From Pseudarthrobacter raffinosi (GTDB lineage Bacteria; Actinomycetota; Actinomycetes; Actinomycetales; Micrococcaceae), in contig NZ_JAMXBH010000021.1 in assembly GCF_023913735.1 (NCBI RefSeq), positions 26,257 to 90,256 of the forward strand: a DNA stretch of 64,000 nucleotides, written 5' to 3'. This document shows, piece after piece, positions 34,858 through 44,088 of the stretch. Made by a program: the position numbers and the translations under genes. The notes below the pieces were generated by a model that saw nothing but the letters and a program-made list of their open reading frames with translations, ran no database searches and had not been told where the DNA came from. The stretch's first letter is position 1, and each line of letters begins with the position of its first letter.

Positions 34858-36525
34858 CTACGGCGCGCAGGTAGGAGGCAATCCCGGCAGCTGGCCGGGG
34901 TTGCATTTGGGGAGGGTGGACGTTGGCTCAGCAGGGGCGGCCGGCGTGGATGGCGGAGCTGTCGGCGTGCTGGCCGGGACCGGGACGGCGTAGGTCACAG
35001 TCACTTCAGCCCCCTTGGGCACGGTGCCCGTGGGGTTGACCTGCAACACCGTTCCGGCGGCGGAAGTACTCTGCTGCGGGATGACCCGGACGGACAGGCC
35101 CATGGTTTCCAGCGTCCCCTGGACCTGACGGTAGTCCTTCCCGAGGTAGGCCGCCGAAATGATGTCCACGGTGCTGGGGGTGGGCGTGGGCGTGGGCGCG
35201 TCGGTGGTCCGGGTGGGGGTAGGCGTAGCGGACGCCGAGGTTTTTGACGGGCTGGCGCTGGTGGACGGCGGGTTGCTGGATGCAGAGTTAGTGGTGGTGC
35301 TGGCCGGGTTGAAAATCCCGGCCTGCGTCAGGAAGAACCCCACCAGCGCGAACAGAACCAGCACGATCAAGGCGACCAGCGGCCACGTCCAGGGGCTGCG
35401 GCCGCGACGCTCGGGCTCGTCCTCCGGTTCGTCGTCGTACTTCTCTTCCTCCTGCACCCAGCTGCGCTCCGCGGCCAGGGCGTCCGCACGCGAAAGCGTG
35501 CTCCCGGCTCCCGCGGCCGCTGCGCCGACTGCAGCGCCGCCGGCAGCGGCACCCAGCACGGGCAGGGCGGACGTCGATGTCGTGTTGCTGTCCTTCTGGG
35601 CGATGACTCCGGTGGGTGCCGTGGCAATGTCCACCGGCGCGGTAATGGGGCCCGTGGTTGCCTCGAAGAGCAGCATGCCGGGAACCGCTGCGTGCGCGGC
35701 GTCAATATCGCCGTTGCGGATGGCCTCGGCGGCTTCCGACAGCTTGATGGCGTTGGCCGGGCGGTTCTTGGGGTCCTTGGACAGCATGGACATCAGCAGC
35801 GCGCGGACCGGTTTGGGCAGGGTCTCCGGAAGCGGCGGCGGGGCGTCGTTGACCTGCGCCAGGGCAATGGCGATCTGGGATTCGCCGGAGAAGGGCCGGT
35901 GCCCGGTGAGGCACTCGTAACCGATCACGCCGAGTGAGTAGATGTCCGAGGCGCCGGTAGCGGTCTGGCCGGTGGCCTGCTCGGGGGCGAGGTACTGGGC
36001 GGTGCCCATTACCTGGCCTGTCTGTGTCAGCGGGACCTGGTCGGCCAGGCGGGCGATGCCGAAGTCGGTGACCTTGACGCGGCCGTCGGGGGTGATCAGC
36101 AGGTTACCGGGCTTGATGTCGCGGTGGACCAGCCCCTGGGCGTGGGCGACGGAAAGGGCGCGGGCGGTCTGCGCCATCATGGACAGCGTCCGGTCCGGGG
36201 ACAGTACCTGCTCGTGCTCGATGATGCTGCTCAGCGGCTGGCCCGGAACGAGCTCCATGACCAGGTAGGCCGAGCCATCCTCCTCGCCGTAGTCAAAGAC
36301 ATTGGCGATGCCCACGTGGTTCAACAGGGCGGTGTGGCGTGCCTCGGCGCGGAACCTCTGGAGGAAACCGGGGTCACCGGTGTATTCCTCCTTGAGTACC
36401 TTGATGGCGACAATCCGGCCCAGGACCTGGTCCTTGGCCTTCCAGACCTCTCCCATCCCGCCGATCGCAATCCGCGTGGTCAGCTGGAATCTGCCGCCGA
36501 GGGTGATTCCCGTTGTAGGCCTCAC
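34858..36525 (-). CDS. pknA: Serine/threonine protein kinase PknA-like with one PASTA domain
   Basis: This 555-residue kinase has its domain at about 10-270 with GGMGEVW, VAIKVLK, HRDIKPGNLL and DFGIARLAD. A TM helix is near 380-400 (PLVALIVLVLFALVGFFLT). A Ser/Thr/Pro-rich stalk and one PASTA-like repeat (YLGKDYRQVQGTLETMGL) follow. M. tuberculosis PknA lacks a PASTA repeat, so this form is longer outside. The GTG start overlaps the pbpA stop by 4 bp; pknB follows 9 bp later. Confidence 0.93.
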   Translation of the reverse strand: MRPTTGITLGGRFQLTTRIAIGGMGEVWKAKDQVLGRIVAIKVLKEEYTGDPGFLQRFRAEARHTALLNHVGIANVFDYGEEDGSAYLVMELVPGQPLSSIIEHEQVLSPDRTLSMMAQTARALSVAHAQGLVHRDIKPGNLLITPDGRVKVTDFGIARLADQVPLTQTGQVMGTAQYLAPEQATGQTATGASDIYSLGVIGYECLTGHRPFSGESQIAIALAQVNDAPPPLPETLPKPVRALLMSMLSKDPKNRPANAIKLSEAAEAIRNGDIDAAHAAVPGMLLFEATTGPITAPVDIATAPTGVIAQKDSNTTSTSALPVLGAAAGGAAVGAAAAGAGSTLSRADALAAERSWVQEEEKYDDEPEDEPERRGRSPWTWPLVALIVLVLFALVGFFLTQAGIFNPASTTTNSASSNPPSTSASPSKTSASATPTPTRTTDAPTPTPTPSTVDIISAAYLGKDYRQVQGTLETMGLSVRVIPQQSTSAAGTVLQVNPTGTVPKGAEVTVTYAVPVPASTPTAPPSTPAAPAEPTSTLPKCNPGQLPGLPPTCAP

Positions 36526-37982
36526 TTATTCAACACCGCCTCAAAAATCTTCTTCGCGTTCGGACTGGTTAGCTGTGCGCCGGTGGTGATGTCGACGCCT
36601 TCCATGACGATGGTGACACTCACCTCCGGGTTGTTCGCCGGGGCAAACCCGGTGAACCATGAGTTGTTCAGGCCGTTGCCCAGTTCAGCGGTTCCGGTCT
36701 TGCCGGCCACTTGGACGCCGGGGACGGCCGCCCCGCGGGCTATGCCCTGGCTCACCGCACTGGTCATCCATTCGGTGATCTGGCGGGCAATTTCCGGGGT
36801 GGTGGACGTCCGGAGCGCTTCAGGCTGGGGCTCGTCAATGACCCTGAGGTCCGGGGACCGCACGGTCTTGACCAGGCTGGGGCTCATCTGGACGCCGTTG
36901 TTGGCGATGGCCGAGGTCATCAAGGCAATTTGCAGCGGAGTGGCGCGCACGTCCTTCTGGCCGATGGCGGACTGGGCCAGGCCTGGCCCGTCCATGTCAT
37001 CGGGGAATCCGCTGCCCCTGGCGTAGGCGAGCTTGAGCTGGTCGCCCAGATCCTCGCCGAAGCCGAATTTTGCGGCCTGCTCGGCGATGGCGTCGCGGCC
37101 TAGGTCGAGGGCAATGCTGGCGAACGGCGTATTGCAGGATTGCTGCAGGGCGAAGGCAAAGCTGGCCTTGTCCTGGGTGTAGCAGTTGCCTCCGGCGTAG
37201 TTCGGCAGTTTGTACTGGATCCCAGGGAAGGGCATCTCGGCCGGGTTGGGGAGCACGCTGTCCTTGTTGTACTTCCCTGAGGCGAGGGCCGCGGCGGTAT
37301 CCACCAGCTTGAAGACTGATCCCGGAGCGAGCAACTCGCCCGTGGGTCCGCTGACATTCTGGTTCAGGTTGATGCCGGGGACCTTGACCAGCTCGTTGAT
37401 GTTGGTGGTTTCGGCGTTGGGGTCCTGGGTGGCGATCAGGTTGGGGTCATAGGACGGCTTGGACACTATGGCCAGGATGGCGCCGGTCTTGGGGTTGGTG
37501 ACCACAATGGATCCCCGCTGGCCGTCCGGGATGAGGTCGTAGGCGAGCTTCTGGATGGCGGGATCGATGGTGAGTTCCGCCGAGGCGCCCTTCGGCTGGT
37601 TGCCCAGGAAGAGCTGGCCGATCCGGTCGAAGAACTGCTGGTCGGAGCTGCCGGCCAACTGGGCGTTCATGGCAACTTCCAGGCCGGTGGCACCGTAGTT
37701 CTTCGAGAAGTAGCCCGTGATGCCTGCATAGAGTGCTGGCTGCGCGTAGGTCCGCTGGAACTGGCAGACCTCCGAGGTGCCTTCCACCGATTCGGCCACC
37801 GGCTCCCCGCCCACGATGATGGCGCCGCGGTCGTTGCAGTAATTCTGCAGAATGGCCCGCTGGTTCAGGGGGTTGCCCTTGAGGTCATCGGCACCGACCA
37901 CCTGGACGAAGCTGATGGCGCCGAAGATCAGGGCAAACATGGCGATCGCTGCCACCCAGGAATTACGGATTGCTTGGTTCAC
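36522..37982 (-). CDS. pbpA: Class B penicillin-binding protein PbpA
   Basis: This 486-residue transpeptidase crosslinks peptidoglycan. A single N-terminal TM anchor (WVAAIAMFALIFGAISFVQV) is followed by a dimerisation region and the transpeptidase domain. The catalytic motif SxxK is in APGSVFKLVD, SxN is probably in QQSCNTPF and KTG is in VAGKTGTAELG. It overlaps rodA and pknA by 4 bp each and works with the SEDS partner encoded just upstream. Confidence 0.95.
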   Translation of the reverse strand: MNQAIRNSWVAAIAMFALIFGAISFVQVVGADDLKGNPLNQRAILQNYCNDRGAIIVGGEPVAESVEGTSEVCQFQRTYAQPALYAGITGYFSKNYGATGLEVAMNAQLAGSSDQQFFDRIGQLFLGNQPKGASAELTIDPAIQKLAYDLIPDGQRGSIVVTNPKTGAILAIVSKPSYDPNLIATQDPNAETTNINELVKVPGINLNQNVSGPTGELLAPGSVFKLVDTAAALASGKYNKDSVLPNPAEMPFPGIQYKLPNYAGGNCYTQDKASFAFALQQSCNTPFASIALDLGRDAIAEQAAKFGFGEDLGDQLKLAYARGSGFPDDMDGPGLAQSAIGQKDVRATPLQIALMTSAIANNGVQMSPSLVKTVRSPDLRVIDEPQPEALRTSTTPEIARQITEWMTSAVSQGIARGAAVPGVQVAGKTGTAELGNGLNNSWFTGFAPANNPEVSVTIVMEGVDITTGAQLTSPNAKKIFEAVLNK

Positions 37983-39367
37983 GCTCGTTTCACCGCCTCG
38001 GTGGGAGTATCAATTCCTGCAGGTTCCGCAGCGCCGCCGGGAGGAAGTGGTGTGGTGTCCACCGGTCCCCGCGCCGTATGGGAGATCAGCAGGAGCAGGC
38101 CAACGATGATCCAGTTGGCCAGCAGCGACGAACCGCCGGCGGCAAGGAACGGCGTGGTCAAGCCGGTCAGCGGGATCAGTCGTGTGACTCCGCCGATCAC
38201 CACGAAGCACTGAAGGGCGATGGCGAAGGAAAGTCCGCAGGCCAGCAGTTTCCCGAAGGCATCCCGGGTGCCCAGTGCTGCCCGGAACCCTCGCGTGAAC
38301 AGCATGACGTACATCAGCACTACGGCGAACAGTCCGATCAGGCCCAGCTCCTCGCCGATGGACGCGATGATCATGTCGCTGTTGGCGAAGGGGACCAGGT
38401 CCGGCCGGCCCTGGCCCAGGCCGGTACCCACCAGGCCGCCGTTGGCCATGCCGAAGAGTCCCTCGATGACTTGCCGGCTGCCGGTCTCGTACACGTCTGG
38501 GCTGAAGGCGTTCAGCCAGCCATAGATGCGGACTTCGACATGGGAAAACACCTGGGCTGCCACGAAGCCGCCGCCCAGGATGAGGCCCAAGCCGATAACC
38601 ACCCAGCTGATACGGCTGGTGGCCACGTAGATCATCACGATGAACAGGCCGAAGAACAGCACGGAAGACCCGAGGTCGCGCTGGAAGATCAACACGCCGA
38701 TGCTCACCAGCCAGGCGGTGATCATGGGCCCCATGTCCTTGAACCGGGGGAACTGCAGCGGGCCGATCTTGCGGCCAGCCAGCAGAATGAGGTCGCGGTT
38801 GGAGGAAAGATAACCGGCGAAGAATATAGCCAGGGTGATCTTGGCGATCTCACCCGGCTGGAATGTCATGGGACCCACCCGGATCCAGACCCGGGCGCCC
38901 AGGATTTCGCCGGCCGAGATGCCGGGCACCAGTGGAAGAATCAGCAGGAGCGCGCTCACAGCCAGCGAGATGTAGGTGAAGCGACGGAGGACCCGGTGGT
39001 CCTTGAGGAACCAGATCACGCCGATGGCCACGGCCATGGCGATCAGGGTCCAGCGCAGCTGGTTGTTGCCGGTGTCCTCCCCGGGGGCGTCGAGGCGGTG
39101 GATCATCGCGAGACCCAGGCCGTTGAGTGCCACCACCAAGGGAAGTATCACCGGATCGGCATATTTAGCCCGGATCCGCAGGACAACGTGGAAGACCAGG
39201 GCGGCCACCGCGAGGAGGCTGGACTGGAACCAGAAATCGGAGTCGAACGCCTTCGCCTGGTCAACGCCCACCAGCATGTTGGCGCCGATGCCCACAGACA
39301 GGGCGAGGATCAGCAGCAACAGTTCCACGTTGCGCCGGGGCTTGGGGATGGTGCTGAGCTGGCTCAC
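37979..39367 (-). CDS. rodA: SEDS-family peptidoglycan polymerase FtsW/RodA
   Basis: This 462-residue protein has about ten to twelve TM helices and polymerises lipid II. Family motifs include the region FQPGEIAKITLAIFFAGYL, the loop around RDLGSSVLFFGLF and the GGVTRLIPLTGLTTPFLAAGGSS end motif. The partner is the class B PBP encoded next (4-bp overlap). The pbpA-adjacent copy in actinobacteria is generally called RodA. Confidence 0.94.
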   Translation of the reverse strand: MSQLSTIPKPRRNVELLLLILALSVGIGANMLVGVDQAKAFDSDFWFQSSLLAVAALVFHVVLRIRAKYADPVILPLVVALNGLGLAMIHRLDAPGEDTGNNQLRWTLIAMAVAIGVIWFLKDHRVLRRFTYISLAVSALLLILPLVPGISAGEILGARVWIRVGPMTFQPGEIAKITLAIFFAGYLSSNRDLILLAGRKIGPLQFPRFKDMGPMITAWLVSIGVLIFQRDLGSSVLFFGLFIVMIYVATSRISWVVIGLGLILGGGFVAAQVFSHVEVRIYGWLNAFSPDVYETGSRQVIEGLFGMANGGLVGTGLGQGRPDLVPFANSDMIIASIGEELGLIGLFAVVLMYVMLFTRGFRAALGTRDAFGKLLACGLSFAIALQCFVVIGGVTRLIPLTGLTTPFLAAGGSSLLANWIIVGLLLLISHTARGPVDTTPLPPGGAAEPAGIDTPTEAVKRA

Positions 39368-41001
39368 TGGCCCCCCTCACAGGCGGTAGTGGGGGTGGGT
39401 GAGGCGGCAGGGGCCGGCGCTGCCGCAGGAGCGGACGGGTCCGGCGACGGGACAGGTGCGGTGGGTGTTGCAGCCGGCGCAGTTGTTGGGGCCGGAGTGG
39501 GCGAGGGGGTCAGGCACTCATCCGGCGGAGCAATGGTGCCGGTGCCTTCGAGGTTCTTCACGATCCGCTGGGCGTCGTAGAGGTCACGCGCGGGAACTGT
39601 CTGCCGGACGCGCTGCTGGGAGAACTGGGGCAAGGAATCCATCCGGATCTCTGTTACGGCTTCGAGGGTTGAAAGCTGAATGGGACCAAGCCGCTGCGAC
39701 ACACCGTTGTAGATGGCCACGCGGGAATCGTATTCCCCGATGTAGTAGCGGGTCTGGGTCCAGGCGTAGCCGAGCCAGAGGCCCACGGTCAGCACCACCA
39801 GCACGGACGCGGCGATGGATAAAGTGACCCAGCGGCGGGGTTTGGGCTGTCCCAGGAGGTCATCCGCCTCCGCAACGGGGGCGTCGGCCTTGTGCGTCAG
39901 GACGGTGGCGGCCCGCCGGGCCACGGTGCGGCCGGCGATGGTGGGAATGGAGCCGGACTCGGCCGCAGTGGCCGCAGCACCGACGAGTTCGTGCGGGCGC
40001 GATGCGAGTTCCTGCCGCAGCACTTCGGCCGAAAGGTGCTCGCCGAGATGGGGGTCGGTGGAGGGCGGGGGTTCCTTTGCGGCTGGCTTTTCGGGGGCTT
40101 TGTCGGCGACGGGCTTTTTGTCGTCGGCCGCCTCGGGGTCCGGTGAAGCGCTGGCGGCCTCGCCGCCCGCGGCGAGGGCTTCGGTGAGCAGCTGTGAAGG
40201 GATGATGTCGACGGCGGCGGTACTGACGTCGTCGGACGTTTCCTCGGTGATTTCCACCATGACCACGGTGACGTTGTCCGGTGAGCCGGCTTCCAGCGTC
40301 AGGTTAATCAGGGTTTCGACGCACTCACGCAGATCTTTTGTCTCGCGGACGGTCTGTTCCACCACATGTCCGGCCACATAGTTGAGCCCGTCCGAGCACA
40401 GCAACCAGCGCTCCCCGGGTTTGACGTCCAGGGTGTCCAGATCCAGCTCGGGGCTGGCGTCGACGTCGCCTAGAACGCGCATGAGGACGTTTTTGTGCGG
40501 GTGGGTTTCGGCCTCTTCGGGCCGGAGCCGGCCCTCATCGATCAGCCGCTGGACGAACGTGTGGTCCACGCTGACCTGTTCAAACTCGCCATCACGCAGG
40601 CGGTACGCCCGGGAGTCGCCGATATGCGCGAAGTGCAGCTTGCCCTCGGCGAGCAGCAGGGATGTGACGGTGGTGCCCATGCCGGCGAGCTTGGGGTTGA
40701 TATGCACCAGCTCGGATAGCAGGGAGTTGGCCGTCTGGATCTCGTCGGCGAGGACCGTGCCGGCGTCGCCGTCGTAGTCGCCGTGGTCCAGATGCAGCAT
40801 GTCCAGCACGGTGGCGGCGGAGGCAACATCGCCGCCCGCGTGGCCACCCATGCCGTCCGCGACCACTGCCAAATGGCGGCCGACGTACGCCGAGTCATCA
40901 TTCTTGGCCCGGATGCGTCCCACATCCGAGCGCGCGGCATAGCGCATGATGAGGGGCCGCTGGACGGGTGTGGCCCCGCCGGCGGGAATGTCAGCGGCCA
41001 T
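39364..41001 (-). CDS. pstP: PP2C-family protein phosphatase PstP
   Basis: This 545-residue phosphatase reverses PknA and PknB signalling. The metal-binding residues are in NDDSAYVG and VVADGMGGHAGGDVAS at the N terminus and in the later GSPDNVTVV motif. After the catalytic domain (about 15-250) a low-complexity linker is followed by a TM helix (about 400-420, WVTLSIAASVLVVLTVGLWLGYAW) and a Pro/Ala-rich end. Start overlaps nothing; the 3' end overlaps rodA by 4 bp. Confidence 0.95.
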   Translation of the reverse strand: MAADIPAGGATPVQRPLIMRYAARSDVGRIRAKNDDSAYVGRHLAVVADGMGGHAGGDVASAATVLDMLHLDHGDYDGDAGTVLADEIQTANSLLSELVHINPKLAGMGTTVTSLLLAEGKLHFAHIGDSRAYRLRDGEFEQVSVDHTFVQRLIDEGRLRPEEAETHPHKNVLMRVLGDVDASPELDLDTLDVKPGERWLLCSDGLNYVAGHVVEQTVRETKDLRECVETLINLTLEAGSPDNVTVVMVEITEETSDDVSTAAVDIIPSQLLTEALAAGGEAASASPDPEAADDKKPVADKAPEKPAAKEPPPSTDPHLGEHLSAEVLRQELASRPHELVGAAATAAESGSIPTIAGRTVARRAATVLTHKADAPVAEADDLLGQPKPRRWVTLSIAASVLVVLTVGLWLGYAWTQTRYYIGEYDSRVAIYNGVSQRLGPIQLSTLEAVTEIRMDSLPQFSQQRVRQTVPARDLYDAQRIVKNLEGTGTIAPPDECLTPSPTPAPTTAPAATPTAPVPSPDPSAPAAAPAPAASPTPTTACEGGQ

Positions 41002-41003
41002 GG

Positions 41004-41486
41004 CTACGGCCTCAATTCGATGACCGTCTTGCCGATCCTCACGGGTACACCAAGCTCAACGGGCAGAGCCCGGGTAAGTTGCTGGTCGGCCAAGTAGGTG
41101 CCGTTGGTGGAGCCAAGGTCCTCGATGAACCATCGACTGCCTTGCGGGAACAACCGCGCGTGGCGGCCGGAGGCGTAGTCGTCCTCAAGTACCAGTGTGG
41201 CTTCCTGAGCGCGGCCCAACAGGATGGGGCTGGCGGCCAGGGGGATGGTGGTTCCCTTGAGCGGACCTTCGGTGACCACCAGTTGGTGGGCCTGCTGCTT
41301 GAGCGGCTGCGGCGGAGCCTCGGCCAGTTCCGGGTTTTTGCGGACCTGACGGGCGGTGGGGGTGCCTGCGGCGGCTTTGCGGCCCACCATCAGGTCCCTG
41401 CGCATGGCCGAAACGATGCTGAAGACGAGGACCCAGAGCAGGATCAGGAACCCAAACCGCAGGGCAGTGATGGTCAGGTCACTCAT
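41004..41486 (-). CDS. fhaB: FHA-domain membrane protein FhaB (FipA-type)
   Basis: This 160-residue protein has an N-terminal TM helix (LRFGFLILLWVLVFSIVSAM) and a C-terminal FHA domain with GRAQEATLVLEDDYASGRHARL and STNGTYL. FHA domains bind phospho-threonine made by PknA or PknB. It overlaps fhaA by 4 bp. Confidence 0.93.
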   Translation of the reverse strand: MSDLTITALRFGFLILLWVLVFSIVSAMRRDLMVGRKAAAGTPTARQVRKNPELAEAPPQPLKQQAHQLVVTEGPLKGTTIPLAASPILLGRAQEATLVLEDDYASGRHARLFPQGSRWFIEDLGSTNGTYLADQQLTRALPVELGVPVRIGKTVIELRP

Positions 41487-42226
41487 GGGCGGCCCCCAGG
41501 GTTGGCGGGAAGCAGGCGGAAGATGATCTTTGTCCGTCCCATCGTGATGGTGGAGCCGTCGGTCAGTTCGGTGCTGCCTGCCAGTTTATGGCCGTTGACG
41601 TAGCTGCCGTTAGTGGAGCCGAGGTCCACAGCGCTGGTGACGCCGCTGGCGGTGCGGATCTCGAGGTGGCGGCGCGAGACGCCGGTGTCGTCAATCAGGA
41701 TGTCGGCCTCGGAGGACCGGCCCAGGACGACGGAGGGGGCATTAAGCGAGTAGCGCTGGCCGTCGATGTCCAGGACGGGCTGCAGCCGTACGGGCGGGCG
41801 GCTGGGGGCTGCGGGCATGTTGGGCCTGGCCGAGGAGACTCCGGGGCCGGCTTTGGACTTCTCAGTGGAGGAGACGATCTCGAAGTTGCCAGCGCGAAGA
41901 TCCTCGGACCGGCGGAAAGAGATCCGCACCGAGCCCTGGAGGGTGTAGCCCTGGCTCCGGACGTGGTTGATGACGACGTCGCAGAGTTCTTCGGCCAGCG
42001 GCGTGCCCCAGTCCTGAGCCCTCCTGAAGTCGTCATCACTGAGTTGGACGTCGAAGACATTGGGGGCCAGTGTGCGGCCGGCGGCGATGGTGAGGGCTTT
42101 GTTGTCCACCTCGCGGCGGAGCCGGCTGGCGATTTCCACAGGTTCAACCTGGGCGCGCGAACCGGTGGAGAAGACACCGCGGACGGCTTTTTCGATGCCG
42201 CGCTCGACCTTGTCCAGCAATCCCAT
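41483..42226 (-). CDS. fhaA: DUF3662/FHA-domain protein FhaA
   Basis: This 247-residue protein has an N-terminal DUF3662 domain (GLLDKVERGIEKAVRGVFS to about 125) and a C-terminal FHA domain with GRSSEADILIDDTGVSRRHLEI and STNGSYVNG. In M. tuberculosis the homologue binds phosphorylated MviN to control peptidoglycan synthesis. First gene of the seven-gene leftward operon. The linker here is shorter than in mycobacteria. Confidence 0.93.
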   Translation of the reverse strand: MGLLDKVERGIEKAVRGVFSTGSRAQVEPVEIASRLRREVDNKALTIAAGRTLAPNVFDVQLSDDDFRRAQDWGTPLAEELCDVVINHVRSQGYTLQGSVRISFRRSEDLRAGNFEIVSSTEKSKAGPGVSSARPNMPAAPSRPPVRLQPVLDIDGQRYSLNAPSVVLGRSSEADILIDDTGVSRRHLEIRTASGVTSAVDLGSTNGSYVNGHKLAGSTELTDGSTITMGRTKIIFRLLPANPGGRP

Positions 42227-42558
42227 GGTCCTTCTCCTTTCCCCCCGGCAGCGGGGCAGTTTTCGTTCCGGAACTCAGCCAACAATGCTGTTCAGAACCC
42301 AGCAGCCTGCCTGGCAGTGGCAGGCACTACTACATCAGATACTACTGGGCAGGCCTGTGAATGACCTTAATCCACAACGGCCAGGCCCCCGGAAAAGTTC
42401 GCTAGGGGTTCCATGCCGGCCCCCTCCCGGCGGGGAATTTGACCCCTCCCGAGGCTCAATTGGTGTTTTGCCGCCGATGTCCGTTATGCTTGATCTCGCT
42501 GCTTTTACAAGGTTGCGGATCCGGGAAAACGGCCGTAATTCATGGAAAAAGAAGTTGC
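42227..42558. promoter_or_regulatory. Spacer between fhaA and tRNA-Leu
   Basis: This 332-bp divergent spacer holds the fhaA operon promoter region and the tRNA promoter. A short hairpin (GCCTGCC at 42305-42311 with GGCAGGC at 42319-42325) lies near the fhaA side. No promoter stands out clearly and there is no gene. Confidence 0.5.
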
Positions 42559-42641
42559 GCGCGAGTGGCGGAACGGCAGACGCGCTGGCTTCAGGTGCCA
42601 GTGTCCGAAAGGGCGTGGGGGTTCAAATCCCCCCTCGCGCA
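42559..42641 (+). tRNA. tRNA-Leu (CAG)
   Basis: An 83-nt tRNA with a long variable arm (class II). Acceptor GCGCGAG pairs with CTCGCGC, the anticodon loop TTCAGGT gives CAG, and the T-arm is GGTTCAAATCC. CCA is not encoded. Confidence 0.97.
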
Positions 42642-42651
42642 CGCAATCAAG

Positions 42652-42679
42652 GGAACCCCGGTCTTCGGACCGGGGTTCC
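42652..42679 (+). terminator. Terminator after tRNA-Leu
   Basis: GGAACCCCGGTC (42652-42663), a UUCG tetraloop and its perfect complement (42668-42679) are followed by TTTCTTT. Confidence 0.93.
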
Positions 42680-42797
42680 TTTCTTTAACGCCGGGGCGGT
42701 CCTTAACGCTGGGCCCCGAATCCGGCATGCCGCGGGCGTAACTGTGGGTATAGCATGCGAGTGACACCCGCTGGATCATGCGGCCGGAGGACTGCTC

Positions 42798-43253
42798 ATG
42801 CTGACATTGGGCGCAATTGATATGGAAATGCTGCAACTCGCCCTCGATTCCCCGTCCGACTGGGATTCCAGGTACTGGTTCGACCCCCGCACGGGAGAGA
42901 CCAGCCTCTGGCTGAGGGACTCGCTTGACGAAGCCGAAGAGTCCGAGGAAGACCTCGAAGCACGCGGCGCCATCCTTGTGGAACCGATAAGACCGTATGA
43001 GGCCTACCGCGACATGGAATCGTTCATCGCGGATGTGCGGGATGAACGCGCCAAGGACCTGCTCTGGCGCGCAATAGACGGCAAGGGAGCATTCCGGCGT
43101 TTCAGGAACACGCTCGCAGAGTTCCCCGAGCTTCAGACCCTATGGTTCTCATTCCATAACCGAGCCATGCGGCGCCGCGCCATAGAGTGGTTGGCGGAAT
43201 CTGGTGTGGTGGAACAGGATGAGGCTGAGAAAGCCCTGCGCCTACTCGCGTAA
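42798..43253 (+). CDS. UPF0158-family protein
   Basis: This 151-residue acidic protein matches UPF0158, with FDPRTGETSLW near residue 29, IRPYEAYRDMESFIADV near 70 and the KGAFRRFRNTLAEFPELQTLWFSF core. Function is unknown. The ATG at 42798 follows GGAGG by 9 bp. The 3' end overlaps the convergent TetR gene by 12 bp. Confidence 0.85.
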   Translation: MLTLGAIDMEMLQLALDSPSDWDSRYWFDPRTGETSLWLRDSLDEAEESEEDLEARGAILVEPIRPYEAYRDMESFIADVRDERAKDLLWRAIDGKGAFRRFRNTLAEFPELQTLWFSFHNRAMRRRAIEWLAESGVVEQDEAEKALRLLA

Positions 43254-43946
43254 CGCCCCGAAGCCCGCAATAAGGGCCTCAAGCCCCAGGCTGAACGCCA
43301 CGTCTGCAGGTTTCTCGTGCCCCAGCGCGGCCAGGCTCCGGACGGCACCCGTAAAGCTCGGCGTCGATTCCGCCATGCTGCCGGAATCGAAAATGTCGGC
43401 TGGGGCCGTGACGTCGTAGGCGGATCCGAAGATGAAGGATTCCAGGGCCACGATGGCGGACACGATCCGCTCCTCCGGGAATCCGGCCGCCCGGAAGCCG
43501 GCACTGACGGTCTCATACATGGCGAGGGTCTGCGGTGCGTCAGTCACGGGAAGTACTGCGATGACGGGAATCAGGGGCGTGTGCTCCGCGAAGACGTCCC
43601 GGTAACTCCAGGCCCACTTCCGCACGGCGGACTCCCAAGGTTCCGCCGCGAATGCGGTCACATCCACCAGGGCAGTCAAATGGTCTTCCACGAGGAGGAG
43701 CACGTCCCGCTTGGATTCCACATGGTTATAAAGGGCCGACGGCGCCACGTGCAGTGAGCGGGCCAGTGCGGCCATGGTGAGACCGTCGTAGCCGTCCTTG
43801 CCGATGAGCCGCAGGGCTGCTGCCGTGATGCCCGCCTGGTCCAGGACAGCCGCGGCGGGCCGCCCCACGCGGCGCCGCGCCCCACCGGTTTGCGGCACGG
43901 GTTCGCGTTCCGTGGCAGTTCTTGAAGCGGCTGGTGATGCCGGCAT
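43242..43946 (-). CDS. TetR-family regulator of the amine oxidase locus
   Basis: This 234-residue repressor-type protein has an N-terminal helix-turn-helix (LTMAALARSLHVAPSALYNHV, about residues 55-75) and a TetR_C ligand domain. An Arg-rich, low-complexity head of about 30 residues comes first. It diverges from the amine oxidase gene, and a perfect palindrome at 44030-44050 lies between them. Polyamine or amine sensing is inferred from context. Confidence 0.88.
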   Translation of the reverse strand: MPASPAASRTATEREPVPQTGGARRRVGRPAAAVLDQAGITAAALRLIGKDGYDGLTMAALARSLHVAPSALYNHVESKRDVLLLVEDHLTALVDVTAFAAEPWESAVRKWAWSYRDVFAEHTPLIPVIAVLPVTDAPQTLAMYETVSAGFRAAGFPEERIVSAIVALESFIFGSAYDVTAPADIFDSGSMAESTPSFTGAVRSLAALGHEKPADVAFSLGLEALIAGFGALRE

Positions 43947-44029
43947 TGCTGGCCTTTCTGCGGGCAGATGTCTCCAGCATTATTCCACCCGGCTCTTCCT
44001 TGCGGACCGCAAAACAGCTATAGTTCTAA

Positions 44030-44050
44030 TAAATGAATGGCATTCATTTA
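44030..44050. promoter_or_regulatory. Perfect palindromic operator between tetR and amine oxidase
   Basis: The half-site TAAATGAATG (44030-44039) and its exact reverse complement (44041-44050) flank one G. It lies 39 bp before the amine oxidase start and after a TATAGT -10-like element (44019-44024), so a bound repressor would block transcription. Confidence 0.85.
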
Positions 44051-44088
44051 GTGGTTCGTGTCGCTCGACCGGCCATAGAGAGGACATC

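Noticed and set aside
37970..39580. 536-codon plus-strand ORF opposite rodA
   Set aside because: Gln/Glu/His-rich shadow of a membrane-protein gene; rodA has all SEDS motifs.
43242..43253. Frameshift or fusion between the UPF0158 gene and TetR
   Set aside because: They are convergent genes that share 12 bp at their ends; both are full length.
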